A DNA stretch of 64,000 nt from Bacteroides_D sp963546395 (GTDB taxonomy: Bacteria; Bacteroidota; Bacteroidia; Bacteroidales; CAJPTX01): positions 36,316 to 100,315 of the forward strand of contig CAUUMS010000006.1 in NCBI GenBank assembly GCA_963546395.1. Direction: 5' to 3'. The notes beneath the pieces were generated by a model, which saw only the letters and a list, made by a program, of their open reading frames with translations, ran no database searches and was not told the origin of the DNA. Below are positions 43,282 to 51,803 of this stretch, in pieces. Each line of letters opens with the position of its first letter. Positions within the stretch are counted from its first letter, which is position 1. Position numbers and translations under genes: made by a program.

Positions 43282-44805
43282 CTACTTCCTGTCCGCAGCG
43301 GCCGGCTTGCCCACCGCATTCATAGCCAGGCGGAACCCTAAGTCGCAGGCAGAGGCCCTCTCATCGAGGAAGCGTCGTGCACCGGGGCTGAGCCAGTAGG
43401 CCCTATCTCGCCATCCGCCACCCTTGTACACACGGGCCCGGTCGTTGATGAGCGATGTCATCCCGTAATTCTTCACCTTACCCTGCTCTACCCCCTGCTG
43501 GTACATCACCGTGGTGCTGGCAGAGTCGGTCATCGACCCAGGCTCGTTGTACATGAGGCCCGACTCCACGTCACCGTCACGGTAGTTCACGTAGTAGGCC
43601 CGGTCGTAATTGCGCCGGTCGCCAATCTCCTCGGGCTTAATCGGCTCCTTCTCGATCTGCCCCCACTTGTTGACACCCGCAATCTGCGTCCTGTCGTTGG
43701 GGTCACGCTTGTAGTTCTGGAAGACGTTACCACGATAGGGGCGGAACTCCTGCACATCCTCGCTCGAGAGGGGACGGTACACGTCGAGCACCCACTCGTT
43801 CACGTTACCGGCCATGCAGTAGAGACCGTAATCGTTAGGCCAGAACGACGTAACCTCTTCGGGTATATCCCCCTTGTCATTAAGGTCGCCGGCCGTCCCC
43901 ATGTAGTCACCACGGCCACGCACGAAGTTCGCCATCATGCGACCGAGATCCTTCGCCTTGCTGTTACGCACGTTGTGCCCATTCCAGGGGTATATCTTAC
44001 GCTCAGCCACATTCTCCTCTACCGTGTTGCCAAGTAGGCCCGTGGCGGCAAACTCCCACTCGGCCTCCGTTGGGAGACGATACTTCGGCAGCAATATACC
44101 ATCCTCCAGCAGCACGCGGCGCCCCGACTCCTCCTCACCCGGCTTCATGCTCGGCAGGCCCTTATGGCCCTCGGGCTGGTAGCGGCCCAACAGGTAGGCA
44201 TCCGTATCAAAGTTATGCTCATCCTGCTGCGTCAGCGACAGCTCTATTACGCCCTTGTCCACCAGGAGCTTCTCATTCACCCGGTTGCTACGCCACTGGG
44301 CGAAGTCCATAGCCTGCACCCAGCTCACCCCCACCACGGGGTACTGGTTGTATGCCGGATGGCGCAGGTAATCCTCCACAAATGGCTCATTGTATGCCAT
44401 TGGCTCACGCCACACCAGCGTGTCGGGCAACGCCGCGCGGTAGATGTCCTTATCCGTGACGAAGACGCGGCTGAGCCAGTAGAGGTACTCCTTGTACACC
44501 ACGTTCGTCGTCTCCACCTCATCGATGTAGAAGGAAGACACCGTCACGCGGCGCGGGGAGTTATTCCAGTCGTACATCACATCCTGCTCCACGCGGCCCA
44601 TGATGAACGTTCCACCCTCAATGAACACGAGTCCTGGCCCCGTGACGGGCGTGTAGCCCTCCACCACCTCGTAACCGCCGTACTTCGGGTCGTTGTATTT
44701 CCAACCCGTCGCGGTGGAGACGCTGCCGCTGCGGCTCTTGCATGAGCCTAGCGCAACGCATGCCCCTGCCACTAGCAGTGCGATAACCCAACGTCTTGCT
44801 TGCAT
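43282..44805 (-). CDS. gldJ: GldJ/GldK-family T9SS lipoprotein (FGE-sulfatase fold)
   Basis: 507 residues. Lipoprotein signal MQARRWVIALLVAGACVALGSC with C22 in an LGSC lipobox. The body is a formylglycine-generating-enzyme-like domain without enzymatic role in this group: FIEGGTFIMGRVEQDVMYDWN, YPVVGVSWVQAMDFAQWRSNR, RLPTEAEWEFAA, MAGNVNEWVLD and the C-terminal RVYKGGGWRDRAYWL with DLGFRLA. The N-terminal TGWKYNDPKYGGYEV and TGPGLVFIEGGTFIMGR favour GldJ over PorK/GldK. The family is part of the gliding/T9SS machinery at the outer membrane periplasmic face. porP lies 87 bases upstream. porL/M/N, normally next to porK, are not here. Confidence 0.82.
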   Translation of the reverse strand: MQARRWVIALLVAGACVALGSCKSRSGSVSTATGWKYNDPKYGGYEVVEGYTPVTGPGLVFIEGGTFIMGRVEQDVMYDWNNSPRRVTVSSFYIDEVETTNVVYKEYLYWLSRVFVTDKDIYRAALPDTLVWREPMAYNEPFVEDYLRHPAYNQYPVVGVSWVQAMDFAQWRSNRVNEKLLVDKGVIELSLTQQDEHNFDTDAYLLGRYQPEGHKGLPSMKPGEEESGRRVLLEDGILLPKYRLPTEAEWEFAATGLLGNTVEENVAERKIYPWNGHNVRNSKAKDLGRMMANFVRGRGDYMGTAGDLNDKGDIPEEVTSFWPNDYGLYCMAGNVNEWVLDVYRPLSSEDVQEFRPYRGNVFQNYKRDPNDRTQIAGVNKWGQIEKEPIKPEEIGDRRNYDRAYYVNYRDGDVESGLMYNEPGSMTDSASTTVMYQQGVEQGKVKNYGMTSLINDRARVYKGGGWRDRAYWLSPGARRFLDERASACDLGFRLAMNAVGKPAAADRK

Positions 44806-44892
44806 ATACTACCTACTCTTTGCCTGTAACGGCACTTGAACTCCTGTCTAATCTACGTACTTTCTGCGCTTTTGTTGTACTACGGCGCAGAT

Positions 44893-46002
44893 TTATTTCG
44901 CCTGTTCCTTGCGACGCTTATGCTTCACCGCCGTCCGCTTGCGCGAGTAGCGCACCAGATGGGCCTTACCACGCGTGCTTGTGCTAAACCCTGCCTTGCG
45001 CGGGTAGGGAATCTTCACCCGCATAGCCAGCTGATGCACCGAGGTGTTCAGCCCCCGGAAACCCTGCGGGAGGAAACCTATCGTGTACGAGTAGGTGGCC
45101 CCGAAGTGCTCACCCTCCCAGCCCACCGAGGCCGTGATGTTGTGCGAGCGATGGAATATCGTCTCCCGCAGCCACACCGAGGCCGCCACCCCGTAGTACT
45201 CCACGGCGCAGCCAGCCGCCACCCGCAGGTGGTTATCCTCCGTAGGCGTAAACGTCCCCTCGTGCGAGACCACAATCTGCGGCTCAATGTACAGCGGCCG
45301 GCGGAAACGGTAGAGCTCAAAGGGATTGATGCGCTTTGACACATGCATCGTCAGCTTGCGCCCGATGCGCAGGTCGTGCTGCCCCCGCTTCGTCTTCCTC
45401 GAGCCAAAGCGAGGCTCGGCGATATGGTGCGCCGCCACCCCGAAATACCAGTTGTTGACGTCACCCGAGATGCCCACTGCGAAATCGGGCGCAAACTTGC
45501 GCTTATCGGCGTAGACCACCGGCACGTAGTCGGGCCCGCTCTCCAGCATATCGGGGAAGATGAGCTTATTGTAGTTCGAGCTCTTCATCATAGCCCCAAC
45601 CCCCAGCCCGAATCGCAGGCGCAGGTCGTACGTCACGTCCAGCTTGTACGCGTAGTACAGCATGGCCGAGGTGTGCTGAAGGACATTCGACCCCTGCACG
45701 TCGTTGAATAGGCTCACCCCCAGCGCATGGTCGTTGTAGACCCCGAAACGGAGGTCGTACGTGGCCCCGTACGAGTTGTATGGGGAGCGCACATTCATCC
45801 ACTGATTGCGGAAAAACAGATCCACTCGCTGCTTGGAGATATTACCCACCAGCGACGGATTGAAGAGCACCGGCACCATGCGCGGCGGCGTGAAGTCGAA
45901 CGTCTGCGCCCCCGCAGACCCACATAGGCCCCCCAGCAGCAGTGCCCCCAGAAGGCAGCGCACCACCATGCCCGGCCGTATTGCGACACATCGTCCCCGC
46001 AT
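44893..46002 (-). CDS. porP: PorP/SprF-family T9SS outer-membrane protein
   Basis: 369 residues. The likely functional start is MVVRCLLGALLLGGLCG, 11 codons into the frame (45969), giving a signal peptide cleaved at GSAGAQ. The mature sequence shows the PorP/SprF pattern: MVPVLFNPSLVGNISKQRVDLFFRNQW near the N-terminus, LGVSLFNDVQGSNVLQHTSAMLYYAY, and WYFGVAAHHIAEP in the middle, then barrel strands. These proteins link T9SS cargo or SprB-like adhesins to the secretion machinery. The C-terminus is an unusually basic tail (SRKRTAVKHKRRKEQAK). It precedes gldJ, with a small membrane protein gene 58 bases upstream. Whether it is the porP of the core system or a paralogue is open. Confidence 0.85.
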   Translation of the reverse strand: MRGRCVAIRPGMVVRCLLGALLLGGLCGSAGAQTFDFTPPRMVPVLFNPSLVGNISKQRVDLFFRNQWMNVRSPYNSYGATYDLRFGVYNDHALGVSLFNDVQGSNVLQHTSAMLYYAYKLDVTYDLRLRFGLGVGAMMKSSNYNKLIFPDMLESGPDYVPVVYADKRKFAPDFAVGISGDVNNWYFGVAAHHIAEPRFGSRKTKRGQHDLRIGRKLTMHVSKRINPFELYRFRRPLYIEPQIVVSHEGTFTPTEDNHLRVAAGCAVEYYGVAASVWLRETIFHRSHNITASVGWEGEHFGATYSYTIGFLPQGFRGLNTSVHQLAMRVKIPYPRKAGFSTSTRGKAHLVRYSRKRTAVKHKRRKEQAK

Positions 46003-46060
46003 CGGATAGTCCCTCTCGTTTACTTACTACGGTACTCTTACGATACCGACCCGCATTTTG

Positions 46061-46300
46061 TTATCCCTCCCCCCCGGCAGGCTGTTCGTCCTCTGTTTGC
46101 GACGCTTCGTCCCTGCCGTGGGCACGTCGTCGTGCGTACGCATCGCCCAGCAGCCCACCAGCACATAGCCCGAAAAGGGCTGGTACCGCCACGCTACGCC
46201 AGAGAGAACTCCAGCATGCGCCGTACGCATAGTAGACGGCAAATAGCGCAGCTCCCCCCAGCAAGGCCCCGATCAGTATGCACTTTGCACGCCGCCCCAT
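46061..46300 (-). CDS. Small membrane protein, DUF6132-like
   Basis: 79 residues with two hydrophobic segments (CILIGALLGGAALFAVYYAY and SVAVPALFGLCAGGLLGDAY) and an acidic tail ending QPAGGEG. The GALLGG...YYAYGAC layout recalls DUF6132-type proteins, but the CP-ITS motif I would expect is missing, so I leave the family open. It begins 42 bases downstream of a TACCTTTG box and is probably the first gene of the porP-gldJ transcript. Confidence 0.6.
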   Translation of the reverse strand: MGRRAKCILIGALLGGAALFAVYYAYGACWSSLWRSVAVPALFGLCAGGLLGDAYARRRAHGRDEASQTEDEQPAGGEG

Positions 46301-46341
46301 ATCCTACGCCCGCCTCACATTGCGTAACCACACATTCGCGG

Positions 46342-46349
46342 CAAAGGTA
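46342..46349 (-). promoter_or_regulatory. -7 box for the small membrane protein/porP/gldJ unit
   Basis: TACCTTTG on the minus strand, 42 bases before the first start codon. Confidence 0.55.
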
Positions 46350-46452
46350 GCACTTTTCGAGATACCCCCGGCCGCGCTCATTACTCACGGCAATGCCGAG
46401 AGGCACCCTTGCGGTACGTGGCACGGGGGCGAACACCGCATCCCATTTGTGG

Positions 46453-46460
46453 TACCTTTG
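46453..46460 (+). promoter_or_regulatory. -7 box for ddl
   Basis: TACCTTTG, 30 bases upstream of the ATG at 46491. It excludes the much longer in-frame extension that begins at 46278. Confidence 0.6.
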
Positions 46461-46490
46461 CGCATCGGTAACGAATCTGACAAACATCCC

Positions 46491-47477
46491 ATGTCGGCAA
46501 TCAATGTGGCCATCCTGGCGGGTGGCACCTCGGGCGAGCGACCCATATCGTTGCAAACGGCTGCGCAGATGGCCCGCTGGCTCCAGGGCACGCGGTACAC
46601 GCCGTGGATTATCGATGTGCAGTACCGGGACTGGCAGTACACGGCTCCCGATGGCGAGTGCACGCAGGTGGACAAAAATGATTTTTCGCTCCCCCTCCCC
46701 CAGGGGCGGATTCCGCTACACGTGGCCCTGCTCGCCACCCACGGCACCCCGGGCGAGAACGGCTTGCTGCAAGGCTACCTGGAGCTCATGCAGATTCCCT
46801 ACAGCACGGGTAGCACCTTCGCGCAGGCCCTGTCATTTCACAAGGCGGCCTGCAAGCACTACCTCACGGGACTTGTGCCCATGGCACCGGCCATCGAGCT
46901 TCAGCGTGGCGAGCCTGTCGACGCGGCTCGCATCATTGCGCAGCTGGGGCTCCCCCTCTTCATCAAGCCCAATGACAACGGCAGCAGCGTAGGGGTCTCC
47001 AAGGCGCACACCGAGGCAGAACTCACCCTGGCCATCGAGGAAGCTTTTCGGTGCAGCAGCGATCTGCTCATCGAGGGAGCCCTCACTGGCACCGAGGTCT
47101 CCTGCGGCATCGTGCGGCTGGGCGGAGAGCTCACCGTACTCCCCATCACGGAGATAGTCCCGCCCGACGAGTTCTTCAACCTCCAGTCCAAGTACGACGG
47201 CAGCAGCCAGGAGATCACCCCGGCCCGCATCGCCCCCGAGGTGGCCGCGCAGGTGGGTCAATACACCCGGCTCGCCTACCAGCGACTCCAGTGCCGTGGC
47301 TTTGCCCGGGTCGACTATATCGTCGTGGGTGAGACCCCCTATTTTCTCGAGATCAACACCGTGCCCGGTATGACGGCCGAGAGCATCCTACCCCGCCAGG
47401 TGGCCTGCGCAGGGCGTAGCATGACGGAGACGCTATGCACGCTGCTCGACGAACTAATCACCCCGTCCGGCCGTTGA
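46491..47477 (+). CDS. ddl: D-alanine--D-alanine ligase
   Basis: 328 residues from ATG 46491 (MSAINVAILAGGTSGERPIS). It joins two D-Ala for peptidoglycan in the cytoplasm. ATP-grasp signatures: LATHGTPGENGLLQGYLE, FIKPNDNGSSVGVSK, and the metal site FLEINTVPGMT. The longer frame that begins at 46278 reads through the promoter and is rejected. The osmC-like gene follows after 33 bases. Confidence 0.95.
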   Translation: MSAINVAILAGGTSGERPISLQTAAQMARWLQGTRYTPWIIDVQYRDWQYTAPDGECTQVDKNDFSLPLPQGRIPLHVALLATHGTPGENGLLQGYLELMQIPYSTGSTFAQALSFHKAACKHYLTGLVPMAPAIELQRGEPVDAARIIAQLGLPLFIKPNDNGSSVGVSKAHTEAELTLAIEEAFRCSSDLLIEGALTGTEVSCGIVRLGGELTVLPITEIVPPDEFFNLQSKYDGSSQEITPARIAPEVAAQVGQYTRLAYQRLQCRGFARVDYIVVGETPYFLEINTVPGMTAESILPRQVACAGRSMTETLCTLLDELITPSGR

Positions 47478-47510
47478 TCCGGAACGATACAGTTCAAATC
47501 GTCAGCCATC

Positions 47511-47918
47511 ATGGAAAAGCTAACCGTCGTTTACCAGGGCGATCTCCGTAGCCAAGCCACCCACGAACGCTCGGGCGCCACGCTGATTACCGATGCGCCT
47601 GTAGACAACCAGGGCCAAGGGCAATCCTTCTCCCCCACCGATCTGCTGTGCACCGCCGCGGCTTCCTGCATGCTCACCATCATGGGCATCGCCGCGAAGA
47701 CGCACGGATTTAACATCGACGGTGTACGTGTGGATGTGCAGAAGGAGATGTCGGCCAACCCGCGCCGGGTGGGGACCATACATCTCAACGTCGACCTCCG
47801 GGGGCACGAGTACACCCCAAAAGAGCGGCGCATCATAGAGGCCAGCGCCAATGCGTGCCCCGTCATGCTGAGCCTACACCCCGACGTGACGAAGGACATC
47901 CGCTTCATCTACGAGTAG
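47511..47918 (+). CDS. OsmC/Ohr-family peroxide-detoxifying protein
   Basis: 135 residues. The two redox cysteines of the family are in AAASCMLTIMG and ASANACPVMLSL. They reduce organic hydroperoxides using small thiols or lipoyl partners. N-terminal strand MEKLTVVYQGDLRSQATHE and the SFSPTDLLCTAAASC helix are typical of OsmC rather than Ohr. Probably cotranscribed with ddl. Confidence 0.92.
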   Translation: MEKLTVVYQGDLRSQATHERSGATLITDAPVDNQGQGQSFSPTDLLCTAAASCMLTIMGIAAKTHGFNIDGVRVDVQKEMSANPRRVGTIHLNVDLRGHEYTPKERRIIEASANACPVMLSLHPDVTKDIRFIYE

Positions 47919-47938
47919 TCCGCCCTTCTCGGGGGCGC

Positions 47939-47973
47939 ATGCCGACCAGCCCAAGAGTGGCTCGGGTCGGCAT
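47939..47973 (+). terminator. Probable terminator of ddl-osmC
   Basis: ATGCCGACC (47939-47947) pairs with GGTCGGCAT (47965-47973), inner AGCC/GGCT pairs, loop CAAGAGT. The following tail is only T-rich (TGGCGTATCGTTGGTG). Confidence 0.55.
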
Positions 47974-48056
47974 TGGCGTATCGTTGGTGTCTTGTCGGAG
48001 CATCAAAAATTGCGCCCCGTCCCGCGTTTTCACCCTAGAACACCGGTAGCATCACC

Positions 48057-48098
48057 GTACCAAGTCCCTATTTGGCCGCCCAAATAGGGACTTGATAC
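48057..48098. repeat. Dispersed palindromic repeat, copy 2
   Basis: Left arm GTACCAAGTCCCTATTTGG (48057-48075), loop CCGC, right arm 48080-48098 with one mismatch. It shares its first 17 arm bases with copy 1 at 26577, and GTAGCA precedes it at the same distance. Confidence 0.85.
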
Positions 48099-48318
48099 GT
48101 CGCTGGGACGGCGAGAGGAGGTTGCCGATAGGTAGAATGCTACTAAAAAGCCCCATTCCAGGGGAGCGTGCCACGGTGCTCTCCAGCCACCGCTATACCC
48201 CTCTATCCCTGATGCGCCACGACGTGCCTGGCAGATGCGTGGGCAGAATGGGAGGCAATAGGCATTCCAAATATGGGCGCAGAGGGCCACGGATGGCCTC
48301 GGTTGCAGATACTCCATG

Positions 48319-48326
48319 TACCTTTG
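48319..48326 (+). promoter_or_regulatory. -7 box for the fumarate reductase operon
   Basis: TACCTTTG, 59 bases upstream of the cytochrome b subunit start. Confidence 0.55.
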
Positions 48327-48384
48327 TGGCGAGGTGCAGGCATATGCCCTGCCCTGGGCGTTTCACACGTAATATTGCGATGGT

Positions 48385-49089
48385 ATGAGAGGCGGTATCT
48401 TTGGCGGGCAACTGGGGCACAAGCTCATGATGTCGATCACGGGCCTGTTCCTGATGCTCTTCCTGCTGATGCACTTGGCGATCAATCTGACTCTGACGCT
48501 GAACGACGTGCACATGTTCGGGGCCTACTGGAGCGAGGGGCAGATGTTCAACGCGGGGGCCCACTTCATGATCTCCACCCCCCTCATCCGTCTGATGGAG
48601 CCGCTGCTCGCGGCGGGATTCGTGCTGCACATCGTGTACGCCACCATCACCACGCTGCACAACCGGCGCATGCGCCCCGTAGGCTACGCCACCACCGCGG
48701 GTAATCACCTGACGGCGTGGGCCTCGAAGAACATGTACATTCTCGGCTTCGCCGTGCTCCTGTTCCTCGTGGTGCACATCTACAACTTCTTTTGGAAATT
48801 CCGGTTCGGGGAGCTTCCGTCCGTGATAGTTCACGGGGTGGAGATGGAGGATTCCTACTCGTGCGTGGCGGGCCTCTTCCGCGAGAGCGTGGCCTACTGC
48901 CTGATCTACATTGCGGCCTCGGTGCTGCTGGGGCTCCACCTATCGCACGGATTCTGGTCGGCCTTCCACACGGTGGGCTTCAACAACAAGCGGTGGATCC
49001 CACGCCTACGGGCCATAGCCTGGGTGTACGCCGGCGTGATCACGGTGGGGTTCGGGGTGATTCCCATCTATTTCCTGATTTGCAAGTAA
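48385..49089 (+). CDS. Succinate dehydrogenase/fumarate reductase cytochrome b subunit
   Basis: 234 residues. An inner-membrane diheme anchor with five hydrophobic segments, with conserved histidines in LLMHLAINL, LHIVYATI, VVHIYNFFW and LGLHLSHGFW that fit heme ligation. It binds the quinone and carries the flavoprotein and iron-sulfur subunits. In anaerobic Bacteroidales it works mostly as menaquinol:fumarate reductase. First gene of the operon, 28 bases before the flavoprotein gene. Confidence 0.94.
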   Translation: MRGGIFGGQLGHKLMMSITGLFLMLFLLMHLAINLTLTLNDVHMFGAYWSEGQMFNAGAHFMISTPLIRLMEPLLAAGFVLHIVYATITTLHNRRMRPVGYATTAGNHLTAWASKNMYILGFAVLLFLVVHIYNFFWKFRFGELPSVIVHGVEMEDSYSCVAGLFRESVAYCLIYIAASVLLGLHLSHGFWSAFHTVGFNNKRWIPRLRAIAWVYAGVITVGFGVIPIYFLICK

Positions 49090-49117
49090 CAGTAGGAGCC
49101 CGTCAGGGAGAAGCGAT

Positions 49118-51034
49118 ATGGCGACATTAGACTCGAAGATACCTGCCGGCCCGCTGGCCGAGAAGTGGGATAAGCACAAGGCCTCACTGCGGCTGGTGAA
49201 CCCTGCCAACCGCAAGCGGCTCGACATCATCGTGGTGGGAACGGGGCTCGCCGGAGCCTGCGCCGCCTCAGCGCTTGGGGAGCAGGGCTACAACGTGAAG
49301 GTGTTCTGCTACCAGGACTCCCCGCGCCGGGCGCACTCGGTGGCCGCGCAGGGGGGCATCAACGCCGCGAAGAACTACAAGAACGACAACGACAGCGTCT
49401 ACCGCCTCTTCTACGACATGCTGAAGGGTGGTGATTTCCGCTCGCGCGAGGGCAACGTCTACCGTGCCGCCCAGGTGAGCAACGACGTGATCGACCATTT
49501 CACTGCCGTGGGCGTGCCTTTTGCCCGCACGGAAGGCGGGCTGATTGAGAACCGCTCATTCGGTGGCGTGCAGGTGTCACGCACCTTCTACGCGAAGGGC
49601 ATCACGGGGCAGCAATGCCTGCTGGGAGCCTACAGCACGCTGAACCGGCAGATTGCCGCCGGGACGGTCACCATGTACAGCCGTCGCGAGATGGTGAACC
49701 TGGTGATTGTGGACGGTCGTGCCCGGGGCATCATAGTGCGCAACCTGGTCACGGGCGAGCTGGAGCGTCATGCGGCCCACGCGGTGGTGCTAGCCACGGG
49801 GGGCTACGGCACCATCTACTACTACTCCACGCTGGCGCTCAACAGCAATGGCTCGGCAGCCTGGGCAGCCTACAAGAAGGGGGCCTACTTTGCCAACCCG
49901 AGCTTCATCCAGATACACCCCACGGGGCTCCCGATGCTCAACGAGTTCCAGAGCAAGCTGACGCTCATGAGCGAATCGCTCCGCAACGACGGTCGGATAT
50001 GGGTGCCCAAGAAGCAGGGCGACAAGCGCAAGCCGCAGGAGATTCCGGAGGAGGAGCGCGACTACTACCTGGAGCGTCGCTACCCGGCATTCGGTAATCT
50101 GGTACCGCGCGACGTGGCCTCACGGGCAGCCAAGGAGCGTTGCGACGCAGGCTACGGGGTGGGCCCCACCGGGCAATCGGTGTACCTGGACTTCAGCGAT
50201 GCGCTCAAGCGTTTCGGCCGCAAGGTGCTGATGGATCGCTACGGGAACCTCTTCGAGATGTACGAGAAGATCGTCGGCGAATCGCCGCTGGAGACCCCCA
50301 TGCGCATCTACCCCTCGGGGCACTACACCATGGGGGGCCTATGGGTGGACTACAACCTGATGACCACCGTGCCGGGGCTCTTCGCCGTGGGCGAATCGAA
50401 TTTCTCCGACCAGGGTGCCAATCGGCTTGGTTCGGCCTCACTGATGCAGACCTCGGGAGACGGCTACTTCATCCTCCCCTACACGATTGCGGACTACCTG
50501 TCCGACCAGATCCGTGTGCCCCGTTTCGAGCCCACCGGTGCGGAGTTCGAGGCTGCTGAGCAGGAGGCGCAGGCCAAAATTGCCCGTCTGATGGCAGTGA
50601 AGGGGAGTAAATCGGCCACCTCGTTCCACAAGCGGCTGGGCAACATCATGTGGGAGTACTGTGGGATGTCGCGCAACGCCGAGGGGCTCAAGAAGGCCAT
50701 CGCCGAGCTCGATGCCCTGGAGGCCGAATTCTGGAAGGATCTCTGCATACCGGGCACCGATAAGGGGGTGAATCAGGAGCTAGAGAAGGCAGGCCGAGTG
50801 GCCGACTTCTTCGAGATCGGGCGACTGATGTGCGTGGATGCGCTGAACCGCGAGGAGAGCTGCGGGGCGCACTTCCGTGAGGAGTCGCAAACGGAGGGTG
50901 GCGAGGCGAAGCGCAATGATGCCGAGTTCTCGTATGTGTCGGCCTGGGAGTACAAGGGGGCCCATGAGCAGGAGCTCCACCGCGAGCCGCTGACATTCGA
51001 GTTCGTGCAACTGGCTGAGCGCAGCTACAAGTAA
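49118..51034 (+). CDS. Fumarate reductase/succinate dehydrogenase flavoprotein subunit
   Basis: 638 residues. FAD site VVGTGLAGACAASAL near residue 37, covalent-FAD histidine in PRRAHSVAAQGGINAAKN, and the dicarboxylate site motifs HPTGLP and SGHYTMGG. The C-terminal helical domain is intact. It reduces fumarate to succinate (or the reverse) at the cytoplasmic face. The iron-sulfur gene does not follow directly: a CAP-domain gene lies between. Confidence 0.96.
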   Translation: MATLDSKIPAGPLAEKWDKHKASLRLVNPANRKRLDIIVVGTGLAGACAASALGEQGYNVKVFCYQDSPRRAHSVAAQGGINAAKNYKNDNDSVYRLFYDMLKGGDFRSREGNVYRAAQVSNDVIDHFTAVGVPFARTEGGLIENRSFGGVQVSRTFYAKGITGQQCLLGAYSTLNRQIAAGTVTMYSRREMVNLVIVDGRARGIIVRNLVTGELERHAAHAVVLATGGYGTIYYYSTLALNSNGSAAWAAYKKGAYFANPSFIQIHPTGLPMLNEFQSKLTLMSESLRNDGRIWVPKKQGDKRKPQEIPEEERDYYLERRYPAFGNLVPRDVASRAAKERCDAGYGVGPTGQSVYLDFSDALKRFGRKVLMDRYGNLFEMYEKIVGESPLETPMRIYPSGHYTMGGLWVDYNLMTTVPGLFAVGESNFSDQGANRLGSASLMQTSGDGYFILPYTIADYLSDQIRVPRFEPTGAEFEAAEQEAQAKIARLMAVKGSKSATSFHKRLGNIMWEYCGMSRNAEGLKKAIAELDALEAEFWKDLCIPGTDKGVNQELEKAGRVADFFEIGRLMCVDALNREESCGAHFREESQTEGGEAKRNDAEFSYVSAWEYKGAHEQELHREPLTFEFVQLAERSYK

Positions 51035-51112
51035 ACGGACGCATACGCTCGTCCCCCGTCACCGCCGCAGGGCGGAGTGCCAAGATGCATGCGGGGCGAG
51101 CCTGGTGGGGTT

Positions 51113-51745
51113 ATGGCTACGAGAAAGGCAATGGGAGGCTTCGGGCACTTGCTGCGATGGGGTATACTCATCGTGGCGGCGGTGCTGACTGTGGGGACTT
51201 CGTGCGCTAAAGAGCACCGAGGCGATGACACGACCCGCCTGGAGTATGCACAGGCCCTACTCCGCGAGCATAACCTGGTGCGTAGGAATCCCAAGGGTTA
51301 CGCAGAGCAGTACATCAAACCGCTGCTCAAGGATGGGGGTGCCGATGAGCAGGAGTGCTACGATGCGCTGATGGGGACACCGGCCATGGAGCCTCTCTCG
51401 CTCTACGACGGGCTGATGCAGTCGGCGCAGTGGTTCGCAGAGGATCATGCCGTGAGCGGCAAGGTGGGACACAACTCGAGCAATGGGGAGGCCTTCCACG
51501 AGCGCATACGGCGTTTCTCCCCTAAGCTGTCAGGGTGCGGAGAGAACTGCGCCTACGGTGAGCGGAAGAGCGTCAGGGAACTGGTGATCGACCTGCTGAT
51601 CGACAAGGGGATACCGAGCCGGGGACATCGACACAACATCCTCGGCGCACAATACAATATGCTGGGCGTGGGCTACTACAAGCACAAGAAGGTACCATAC
51701 GGGAGCGCCACTGTGCTGGACTACGCCACGAAGGCAATGGAGTAA
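51113..51745 (+). CDS. CAP/SCP-domain secreted protein inside the fumarate reductase operon
   Basis: 210 residues from ATG 51113; in-frame codons before it lie in the gap. An N-terminal hydrophobic segment (WGILIVAAVLTVGTSC) is a signal sequence, possibly a lipoprotein with a weak lipobox. CAP-domain features: LREHNLVRRNPKGYAEQYI, GHNSSNGEAFHERI, CGENCAYG, and RGHRHNILGAQYNMLGVG. Bacterial CAP proteins are extracellular with largely unknown roles. It is 78 bases after the flavoprotein gene and 58 before the iron-sulfur gene, all on one strand, so it is almost surely cotranscribed. Confidence 0.85.
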   Translation: MATRKAMGGFGHLLRWGILIVAAVLTVGTSCAKEHRGDDTTRLEYAQALLREHNLVRRNPKGYAEQYIKPLLKDGGADEQECYDALMGTPAMEPLSLYDGLMQSAQWFAEDHAVSGKVGHNSSNGEAFHERIRRFSPKLSGCGENCAYGERKSVRELVIDLLIDKGIPSRGHRHNILGAQYNMLGVGYYKHKKVPYGSATVLDYATKAME

Positions 51746-51803
51746 GGGGACATATAGGGAGCCAGCGGGCTATCGCCCGAGAGACTACATTACGCAAGGA
51801 GCC

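Larger units (their letters stand above)
47919..48384. other. Non-coding stretch between osmC-like and fumarate reductase genes
   Basis: 466 bases. In order it holds a hairpin terminator (47939-47973), palindromic repeat copy 2 (48057-48098), and the fumarate reductase -7 box (48319-48326). Open frames in it overlap these elements and lack protein-like composition. Confidence 0.65.

Noticed and set aside
46278..46490. 71-residue N-terminal extension of Ddl
   Set aside because: The extension has no family match and runs through a TACCTTTG promoter; ATG 46491 gives the standard Ddl N-terminus.
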